Positions 6,557 to 12,156 of a stretch of 12,968 nucleotides of DNA are shown one piece after another (within the stretch, counting starts at the first letter, position 1; each line of letters opens with the position of its first letter). This DNA is from DATGHS01 sp035307785 (GTDB lineage: Bacteria; Planctomycetota; Planctomycetia; Gemmatales; Gemmataceae). The position numbers and the translations under genes are program-made. Location of the stretch: the NCBI GenBank assembly GCA_035307785.1, contig DATGHS010000225.1:1-12968 (forward strand). The letters are read 5' to 3'. The notes beneath the pieces are model-generated. The model saw nothing but the letters and a program-made list of their open reading frames with translations, did not search any database and had not been told where the DNA came from.

Positions 6557-8521
6557 CTACTTGAGATGTAGCCGAATCGTTTGTTTTGGATGTGCTTCAG
6601 GAAAAGCCAGCGCTTCCAGCCCATTGCGCGGCAATTCCACTCCCGGCCGGCTCACGAATCCTTGGCTTACATTCACGCGCAGCCACAATCGTTTGTGCCA
6701 TCGTTCATCGTAGACCCAAAGCTGGTCCGGCTGATGTTGGTCGCGCAACATGAGGCATTTCCCTGGCGCTAAGATGGACTGAAGTCCGATTCCTTCCAAC
6801 GGCGCGAGGTCGAAATAGCCGAGAAAATCGTCCAGCGATCGGCGGGTCGTTCTTAGCAAGGCGAAATCGTCGGAAACTAAAAGCACATTCTCCAGGCCGG
6901 CCACTCCAGGCCGCTCCAACCGCTTGTCGGCTCGCCAGGTAACGCCAATCGAGAATTCCGAAGATTCCAGTCGCCGACCGAGCATTTGTAAATGCGGCGC
7001 GAGGCTCTCCATCCCGGCGCAGCGGCTAAGCAGTTGCAGACGCGCGTGGGCCACTTCTCGGCTGAAAGCGATGTACGAAAGCAGCGGCGTCCTGTCCGGT
7101 TCCCCTGGCCGCTTGCTGAGGCCTAAAGGCCGATCCAGAAACAGTGCTGTGCCAAGCTCCTGTAATTCGGTGGACTCGTTGAGATCGTCGAAGGTTCCCG
7201 ACAGAATCCTTCCCACCGCTTCAGGCAGTTGCAGTTTCGCTTCAAAAAGATGATGCGTGCGCATTTCCGGGTTCAAAATCTCCTTATCCGGCAGGCGGTG
7301 ATATGGAACCGGCAACACGCGGCCGTTTTCGCCTGACGATGTTGGCAATTCCGGCACCGCCAAACCCGCGTATTGATTGCGCAGCAACCAACCGAGCCGC
7401 AATCCACGCCGGCGAAGTCGTTTTTGCTTTGAATCGAATTCCGTGTCGCCGGGCTGGGGCAGGAATAGCTCGGGTATCGAGTCGGCGAGATAGAAAAGTC
7501 GGCGAAGCAATTCATCAAGCAGGAGCGCGTCGGGATAATTTGCGCCTCGATGATGAAAACGGATCAGGTCAAATGCGTTCAAATGTCGCCATAGTAGCTG
7601 CAGCTGCAATGCGACGAAATCCGCCACGTCGGCGTGGGAAATGGATCGAATCGGGACCAATGCGTTTACAAAGCCCAGGAACTTTGTCACGAAATCGGTG
7701 TAAGGCGAAAGCGAAATCTCCTGGAAAAGAGTTCGAAACAGGCCGAGCAAGTCGGTCTGCTCGTGGCCCACTGCTTTCCAACTCGAAAGCCATTGGTCGA
7801 CAACGCCGGGAATGTCTTCGTTACCGCTTGTGCGGATGAGGAATTCCAGCAGTCTGGCTTTTTGTTTCCATGGCAATCCTGTTCGAAGCGTTGTTGCGAT
7901 CCATTCGCGGGCGTTCGAGCAGGGCACGTCACCGGCGTTAGCGCGATAGCAATACATCCACTGACCAAACGTGAAGGCTGGATGCGGCGATTCTTCGGAG
8001 GTTAACGGTAGCCGGCTCGTGCCAACAATTGCCAGGAACAGTAGCGAGGCCAAGTTATCCCGAAGTTGGTCGGCAGAGCTGGTTTCAGCCAGGGACAGGC
8101 TGCCGATCAATTCTCGGTTTCGCTTGACCGTTTCCCGACTTTGAATCGCGCCGATTTCGTCGGAGTAGGCTTCCCACGCATAACTGAGAATCGACCGCGT
8201 GACATGCACTTCACTCGCTGCCGCGTCAAATTTGACCGATAACACGGGTTCATTGTCCGCGATCGTTGGTTCGACTTCGTGTAAATTCCAGGCTTCGAAC
8301 TTGCGTCGCTGCCGAGTCTTCGTTCGGTCAAGCACTCGCCCGTTGAAAACTTCCCAAAAAATCTCTTCATTCTCATGTGACCAGCGCACTTGCAACAAGG
8401 GCCCGGCGAAGAATTGCCCGGGTTTCATCACTTCGGTCACGACTCTGCGCACATCATCGGGTGGAAGCGGCGAATTCGGCGCCGCCGAATTATCAGTCGA
8501 AAGAGCGTGATCAATTGCCAT
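6557..8521 (-). CDS. Unrecognised 654-residue soluble protein
   Basis: A long open frame with sustained protein-like composition, read from an ATG at 8521-8519 without a clear ribosome site. I do not recognise a family. No signal peptide, membrane segment, nucleotide-binding loop or metal motif is visible. It starts with a polar tail (about 25 residues). A Trp/Phe-rich segment (VRWSHENEEIFWEVFNGRV) follows near residue 45, and the middle is rich in Leu and probably helical. A very basic patch, KQKRLRRRGLRLGWLL, lies near residue 365, and the C-terminal third, near residue 600, has alternating hydrophobic residues (QLWVYDERWHKRLWLRVNV). Cytoplasmic location is inferred from the lack of export signals. 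It converges with the metallo-hydrolase, whose stop is 23 bp away, and is divergent from the secreted protein. A planctomycete-restricted family is my guess. Confidence 0.85.
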   Translation of the reverse strand: MAIDHALSTDNSAAPNSPLPPDDVRRVVTEVMKPGQFFAGPLLQVRWSHENEEIFWEVFNGRVLDRTKTRQRRKFEAWNLHEVEPTIADNEPVLSVKFDAAASEVHVTRSILSYAWEAYSDEIGAIQSRETVKRNRELIGSLSLAETSSADQLRDNLASLLFLAIVGTSRLPLTSEESPHPAFTFGQWMYCYRANAGDVPCSNAREWIATTLRTGLPWKQKARLLEFLIRTSGNEDIPGVVDQWLSSWKAVGHEQTDLLGLFRTLFQEISLSPYTDFVTKFLGFVNALVPIRSISHADVADFVALQLQLLWRHLNAFDLIRFHHRGANYPDALLLDELLRRLFYLADSIPELFLPQPGDTEFDSKQKRLRRRGLRLGWLLRNQYAGLAVPELPTSSGENGRVLPVPYHRLPDKEILNPEMRTHHLFEAKLQLPEAVGRILSGTFDDLNESTELQELGTALFLDRPLGLSKRPGEPDRTPLLSYIAFSREVAHARLQLLSRCAGMESLAPHLQMLGRRLESSEFSIGVTWRADKRLERPGVAGLENVLLVSDDFALLRTTRRSLDDFLGYFDLAPLEGIGLQSILAPGKCLMLRDQHQPDQLWVYDERWHKRLWLRVNVSQGFVSRPGVELPRNGLEALAFPEAHPKQTIRLHLK

Positions 8522-8555
8522 AACATCAGTTTATCGCCGGAGGCTGGTAACGTGA

Positions 8556-8772
8556 TTCACCAGCATCCCCTTTTGCCATGCCGGAATCCTGGCGAATTTC
8601 GTTGCGGGCAGTTTAAGCGAGGCAGACCTGGCAAACTTTGTGGATAATTCCATTCTGCGCGATCCTTTCGAGAAGAGCGTATTTGCCTTTGATGCGGGAT
8701 GTAGCGAAGGTTTGGTCGAATCGATACTGGCAGGCAACAATCAGCGCGGCTCTTTCGGGAAAGGAATGAACG
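8556..8772 (+). pseudogene. Possible gene fragment upstream of the secreted protein
   Basis: A plus-strand frame opening after TGA at 8553-8555 reads smoothly as protein: SIPFCHAGILANFVAGSLSE, then ADLANFVDNSILRDPFEKSV and FAFDAGCSEGLVESILAGNN. Codons show the purine-first bias of coding DNA. There is no ATG (a GTG at 8640 is the only usable start), and protein-like character stops where the secreted-protein gene begins, although the frame stays open to 9005. This fits the 3' part of a lost gene cut by rearrangement. The exactly opposed minus-strand frame (to about 8613) is also open and fairly protein-like, so the strand is not certain. Function unknown. Confidence 0.3.
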
Positions 8773-9612
8773 ATGAAGCGGCTTGGAATAGCGATAATCG
8801 CCTTCGGTGCGGCCATCGGATACGTACACGCAGACAACTGGAGCAGCTACGTAAACCAGTCGGGCAACCCGCCCAGCAGCGCCCACACCGTCATCCCGAC
8901 CTGCGCCACCTGCAGCGCTGGACCAGCTCCTCGCCAGCAGAGAAATCAAAAGAGCAGCGACTGCACAAGCTGGAGCGTAACGCAGGATGCCAGCGATGGC
9001 CGTGATGGCAAGCTGCTCAGCTTCCTGCTATACCGGCCCACGCCACCGTGCAAGTGCTTGCCGGAGCCGGCCCCCTACACCCCGCCCCTGTGGACGTGGT
9101 TCCCGAGCTGCGGCTGCACGGCCGCATTTCATTGCGGCGGTGAAGATTGTGGCTGCCAAGGAAAGTCGTGTATGCGTCCGATAAAGAATAGCTGCGGCCG
9201 GCAGACGAATGGCTGCGCCACCTGCGTCGCCCGGATTGGCGCTCCGGTCCCAGCACCGAACGCTTCGCCGAATACAACGACGACTGTAGCTGCAAACAAG
9301 CAGCAAGTTTCGCCGTATGGAAGCGGTCCAAGCAAGGGTCAGAATGTGGTGTTCGCCAACAAGCCGCAAAACATCTCGTTCGTAAATACCACCAACCAAG
9401 CGCAAAGCGTGCCGGTAGTTGTTTCTGGCAACAAGCCGCAAAGCGCTGCGGCAATGATTTACCCGCCCAGCACCATTATGCCCGGCGCCGCCCCGGCTGT
9501 TGTGCCTGCGGTCGTTGTTTCGCCCTATAGCGGCCTACCCGGCGGCTACCGTGTTGAACCGAATCGTAGCGTGTTGCCGGCGCGCAACGATCCGCAAACG
9601 GACGGACAGTAA
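8773..9612 (+). CDS. Secreted cysteine-rich protein with NKPQ repeats
   Basis: A 279-residue exported protein, family not recognised. AAAGGA (8760-8765) lies 7 nt before the ATG. Residues 1-20 are a signal peptide: basic MKR, a hydrophobic stretch, then VHA before DNW, a good signal peptidase I site. The region to residue 151 carries 14 cysteines, several paired: CATC (44-47), CKC (93-95), CGC (113-115), CGC (126-128), CATC (148-151), plus lone residues at 64, 121, 133 and 141. This suggests disulfides or metal binding outside the cytoplasm. From residue 155 the protein is low-complexity, rich in Pro, Ala, Asn and Val, with three spaced copies of an NK(P/Q)Q motif (175-178, 196-199, 220-223). 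An extracytoplasmic structural or surface role is inference. It converges with lexA. Confidence 0.85.
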   Translation: MKRLGIAIIAFGAAIGYVHADNWSSYVNQSGNPPSSAHTVIPTCATCSAGPAPRQQRNQKSSDCTSWSVTQDASDGRDGKLLSFLLYRPTPPCKCLPEPAPYTPPLWTWFPSCGCTAAFHCGGEDCGCQGKSCMRPIKNSCGRQTNGCATCVARIGAPVPAPNASPNTTTTVAANKQQVSPYGSGPSKGQNVVFANKPQNISFVNTTNQAQSVPVVVSGNKPQSAAAMIYPPSTIMPGAAPAVVPAVVVSPYSGLPGGYRVEPNRSVLPARNDPQTDGQ

Positions 9613-9647
9613 AAAAACAATAGCCGCGTTCTTCCGAACACGGCTAC
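9611..9647 (-). terminator. Rho-independent terminator, probably for lexA
   Basis: Read on the minus strand, GTAG (9647-9644) is followed by an 8-bp stem CCGTGTTC / GAACGCGG with loop GGAA (one T-G pair), then CTATTG and seven T residues (9617-9611). Hairpin plus T-tract is the classic intrinsic terminator. It lies 86 bp past the lexA stop, and the T-tract overlaps the stop of the converging secreted-protein gene. On the plus strand the same hairpin is followed only by a weak TGTATTT. The GTAG foot and GNRA-type loop match the REP-like elements of this window. Confidence 0.7.
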
Positions 9648-9654
9648 TGTATTT

Positions 9655-9714
9655 GCAGCGGAATTCGCAAGAATTCCGCAATTCAAGAAGCGGAACTCTT
9701 GCGAGTTCCGCTGC
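9655..9714. repeat. REP/BIME-like inverted pair with GCAG feet
   Basis: Arms 9655-9679 and 9690-9714 (25 nt) are inverse complements with two mismatches, separated by 10 nt. Each arm folds on itself: GCGGAATTC-GCAA-GAATTCCGC on the left, with a GNRA-type loop, and GCGGAACTC-TTGC-GAGTTCCGC on the right, which shows GCAA on the minus strand. The feet read GCAG on each strand. The arm sequence strongly resembles the pair at 5423-5474 (AGC.GAACTCG..AGAGTTC core), so the two units look related. Together with the 9611-9647 hairpin it fills the whole gap between convergent genes. Confidence 0.75.
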
Positions 9715-9732
9715 ATCATTTCTGCTAATGCA

Positions 9733-10341
9733 CTAACACTTCCGCAACACGCCCACTAGCACCCCGAGAATGCGGACATTGGCATCCGGCGTCACATGAA
9801 TCGGCGACATCGTGGAATTGGCCGGTTCCAGCATGATGTTGCCCTTCTTTCGCTGGAAGCGCTTGAGCGTGACCTCGCCATCGATCATAGCCACCACGCG
9901 GTCGCCGTTATCGGCCGAATCTTGCTTGCGAACAACCACCAGGTCGCCATCTTCAATGTGATCTTCGATCATCGACTGCCCTTTGACCTTGAGGGCAAAG
10001 CAATTGTTGCCGCAGAAATCGTGGAAATCGACTTCCTCGTCCTTCTGCTCGATGGCTTCAATAGTCGGGCCGGCGGCCACGAGGCCGAGCATTGGCAGCA
10101 TGGGACCAGGCCTGCGATGGGTCGTGAGCTGGATCGCTCGGGCCAGCGGTTCGTCCGGCCGCTTGATGAACCCCTTCTTCTCCAAAGCCTTCAGGTGGCA
10201 CATCACGCCGTTGGGCGACTTGATCTTGAAGGCGGTGCAGATTTCGCGAATCGACGGCCCATAGCCGCGATTCTCGATGCGCTCGCGAATGAATTCGTAA
10301 ATGTGGCGTTGCTTGGTGGTGAGAACATTCATGTCGGCCAT
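9733..10341 (-). CDS. lexA: LexA SOS repressor
   Basis: Repressor and self-cleaving protease of the SOS DNA-damage response, 202 residues, normal length. The N-terminal winged helix-turn-helix (about 1-70) includes LTTKQRHIYEFIRERIENRG, GPSIREI and SPNGVMCHLKALEKKGFI. The linker carries the cleavage site Ala90-Gly91 (LVAAGPT). The C-terminal S24-type peptidase domain has catalytic Ser123 in KVKGQSMIEDHIEDGD and Lys160 in EVTLKRF. Activated RecA triggers cleavage in this family. The ATG at 10341-10339 follows AGGAG (minus strand 10352-10348) by 6 nt; Met4 is a weaker alternative. The gene is monocistronic here, with a promoter upstream and a terminator at 9647-9611. No imuB or dnaE2 lies beside it. 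Confidence 0.97.
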   Translation of the reverse strand: MADMNVLTTKQRHIYEFIRERIENRGYGPSIREICTAFKIKSPNGVMCHLKALEKKGFIKRPDEPLARAIQLTTHRRPGPMLPMLGLVAAGPTIEAIEQKDEEVDFHDFCGNNCFALKVKGQSMIEDHIEDGDLVVVRKQDSADNGDRVVAMIDGEVTLKRFQRKKGNIMLEPANSTMSPIHVTPDANVRILGVLVGVLRKC

Positions 10342-10404
10342 GGCAGGCTCCTAAGGGCTGGGTTTGGCCCAACGCATGAACGCCAGGCCACATAGGGAAG
10401 TTTA

Positions 10405-10415
10405 TTCACTATGAA
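10405..10415. promoter_or_regulatory. Candidate LexA operator near the lexA start site
   Basis: TTCA-CTA-TGAA is an 11-bp interrupted palindrome just downstream of the predicted -10 (10425-10420), so it would cover the transcription start, a common place for an autorepressor site. Neither the Escherichia CTGT-N8-ACAG nor the Bacillus GAAC-N4-GTTC box is present here. A second overlapping dyad, TACA-GA-TGTA on the minus strand (10438-10429), is an alternative. Confidence 0.25.
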
Positions 10416-10419
10416 CCAA

Positions 10420-10471
10420 AGTATATTCTACATCTGTACATTAGTTAAGCCCAGAAATGGGAAATTGTCAA
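10420..10471 (-). promoter_or_regulatory. Predicted lexA promoter
   Basis: The minus strand upstream of lexA has two overlapping sigma-70-type arrangements. The better -10 is TATACT (10425-10420), 17 nt after a TTAACT -35 (10448-10443). A perfect TTGACA (10471-10466) lies 17 nt upstream of that same TTAACT, which would then be a weak -10. Start sites would leave a leader of roughly 70-100 nt. A CCCA-GAAA-TGGG dyad (10450-10461) sits in the upstream spacer. Confidence 0.5.
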
Positions 10472-10868
10472 GTTTTTTGTTAGAATGAGGGGCGAAAAAT
10501 GGGAAGGTGGCGAAAGGGTTTAGAACAATGGCGCGAACCACCTGTAATCGCAATTGTCTTGGCATCTATTGCGGAAGCTTGAGACGCGCGCCTGCATCTT
10601 ACATCAAAGGTGCTCCGCCTACTCCTCGATGCTGCGGGCGAGAGATGCATTTGCTTTCGCATGAGAAAACCGTTGCAATTGGCCGGCTTACTCGCGATGC
10701 TCGCCTGAAATGGTTTAGAGCAGGGGCTAGGATTAGAAAAGTTGGCGGGCGGCGCAAATGGAAGGCGTCGAAGTAGCTGGAGATGCCAGCAACCAAACCA
10801 ATGTTCAACGAGTGAAGGGAGGAATGCAATGTCTCGCGACATCGATGGCATACGCCGCTACAGCGTTT
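10472..10868. other. Intergenic stretch between the lexA promoter and tRNA-Ile, no convincing gene
   Basis: Open frames exist on both strands (89 and 123 codons) but read as arginine-, cysteine- and serine-rich sequence without family features or good starts. A GGTTTAGA motif occurs in two spaced copies (about 10519 and 10714), each near a purine-rich segment. The promoter for the tRNA and trpD should lie in the right part, but no clear hexamers stand out. Confidence 0.45.
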
Positions 10869-10941
10869 CCTTCCGTAGCTCAGAGGTAAGAGCTCCGGCC
10901 TTATAAGCCGGTGGCCGCTGGTTCGAATCCAGCCGGGAGGA
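10869..10941 (+). tRNA. tRNA-Ile (anticodon UAU)
   Basis: A complete 73-nt cloverleaf. Acceptor CCTTCCG (10869-10875) pairs with CGGGAGG (10934-10940), with one T-G pair, and discriminator A is 10941. D stem GCTC/GAGC encloses AGAGGTAA. Anticodon stem CCGGC/GCCGG encloses CTTATAA, so the anticodon is TAT (10902-10904). The variable loop is TGGCC. T stem GCTGG/CCAGC encloses TTCGAAT. Conserved U8, A14, G18-G19, the G15-C48 pair and A21 are all present, so it is not a decayed copy. CCA is not encoded. The UAU anticodon would read AUA, a job bacteria usually give to a lysidine-modified CAU tRNA. Confidence 0.93.
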
Positions 10942-10956
10942 CTTTCCGGCACCGAC

Positions 10957-11985
10957 GTGAAGGTCGTGAATCAAGTGCGCGAGTATTCGACAATTCTCAC
11001 CTCCGTTCTCGAAGGCCACGAAGCCGGCCCCGAAAAGCTAGCCAAATTGCTGTCCTCCATCCTCGCTGGCGAACTCGGCGAAGCCGAGACAGCGGCGTTC
11101 TTGATCGCGCTGCGGATGAAGGGCGAAACCGCGGGCGAGCTCGCTACCGCTGCTACCCTGCTGCGCGAACGTATGCTGCCCCTCGAAACTGGCCGTACCG
11201 GCTTGCTCGATACTTGCGGCACCGGCGGCGACGGCACCGGCACTTTCAACATCAGCACCGCGGCAGCCATCGTCGCCGCGGCCAGTGGCGTGCCGGTGGT
11301 GAAGCATGGCAACCGTGCTTTTTCCTCGCGCACCGGCAGCGCCGACGTGCTCACGGAGCTGGGCCTGAAGATCGATTCCGGTCCGGACTGGGCGAAGCGC
11401 TGTCTCGACGCCACCGGGCTGGCCTTTTGTTTCGCTCCACACTTTCATCCGGCGCTGAAACAGGTCGCCGATTTGCGCCGCCGGCTCGGCGTGCGAACCA
11501 TCTTCAATTTGATCGGCCCACTCGCCAATCCGGCCGGGGCCGATTATCAATTGCTCGGCGTCGGCAAGGCGGAGTTGCTCGACCCACTAGCCGGCGCTCT
11601 TGCCAAGCTGACAATCCGGCAAGCGTATTTGGTCTGCGGCTGCGATGGACTGGATGAAGTAACGCTGGCAGCGCCGACGATGTTCCGACAGGTTCGCGGC
11701 AACCAAGTTACTGCGGGCGAGTGGACGGCATCCGACTTTGGCCTGGCTCCATGTTCACTCGAAGGCCTGCGTGCGGCCAACGCAAGTGAAAGTGCTGCAA
11801 TCATTCGTTCGGTGCTGGCCGGGCATTCGGGACCGGCACGGCGCATCGTGCTCGCCAATGTCGCCGCGGCGCTGCTGACCGCGGAGCGAGTAGCCAATCT
11901 GCCCCAAGGTGTCTCGGTGGCAGAGATCGCGATTGATAGTGGGAAGGCTCGCGCGATCCTGGAGCACTTGCAGAAAATCGTTTAA
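10957..11985 (+). CDS. trpD: Anthranilate phosphoribosyltransferase
   Basis: Second step of tryptophan synthesis: transfers phosphoribose from PRPP to anthranilate, giving phosphoribosylanthranilate, in the cytoplasm. It has 342 residues, normal for a stand-alone TrpD. An N-terminal helical domain (to about 75) contains LLSSILAGELGEAETAAFLIALRMKGET (in part), then come the PRPP-binding CGTGGDGTGTFNIST (87-101), KHGNRAFSSRTGSADVLTELG (starting at 117) and FNLIGPLANP. The start is GTG at 10957; GTGs at 10966 and 10975 are alternatives. The only good Shine-Dalgarno, GGAGGA (10936-10941), is the 3' end of the tRNA acceptor stem, 15 nt away. There is no room for a separate promoter after the tRNA. 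Other trp genes are not adjacent, so the pathway is dispersed. Confidence 0.95.
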   Translation: MKVVNQVREYSTILTSVLEGHEAGPEKLAKLLSSILAGELGEAETAAFLIALRMKGETAGELATAATLLRERMLPLETGRTGLLDTCGTGGDGTGTFNISTAAAIVAAASGVPVVKHGNRAFSSRTGSADVLTELGLKIDSGPDWAKRCLDATGLAFCFAPHFHPALKQVADLRRRLGVRTIFNLIGPLANPAGADYQLLGVGKAELLDPLAGALAKLTIRQAYLVCGCDGLDEVTLAAPTMFRQVRGNQVTAGEWTASDFGLAPCSLEGLRAANASESAAIIRSVLAGHSGPARRIVLANVAAALLTAERVANLPQGVSVAEIAIDSGKARAILEHLQKIV

Positions 11986-12030
11986 CTTCAGGAAAATTCT
12001 GCCCTCTCGCTTCAACTCCAATAAACTAAT

Positions 12031-12054
12031 ATCACCCCCTCGGAATGCGGTGAT
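12031..12054 (+). terminator. Weak hairpin after trpD
   Basis: ATCACC (12031-12036) and GGTGAT (12049-12054) can pair around a 12-nt loop, 46 bp after the trpD stop. The only T-run (GGTTTTTGG) comes about 15 nt later, so this is at best a weak terminator. The rest of the 171-bp gap to the next gene shows nothing I can name. Confidence 0.25.
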
Positions 12055-12156
12055 TCATCAACGCTGTTGGTTTTTGGACGGATAGGATCCGAAAATCAAG
12101 AGCGGCGGTCCTTTATGGCGCTTCGAAAACGGTAATCGGAATTCCGCATTTGCACC

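Noticed and set aside
9017..9454. Minus-strand frames of 137-145 codons over the secreted protein
   Set aside because: Shadows of the plus-strand gene, which has a signal peptide, good ribosome site and coherent composition.
10507..10776. An 89-codon plus-strand frame
   Set aside because: Rich in Arg, Cys and Thr with no start signal or recognisable motif; likely chance in the gap between lexA and the tRNA.
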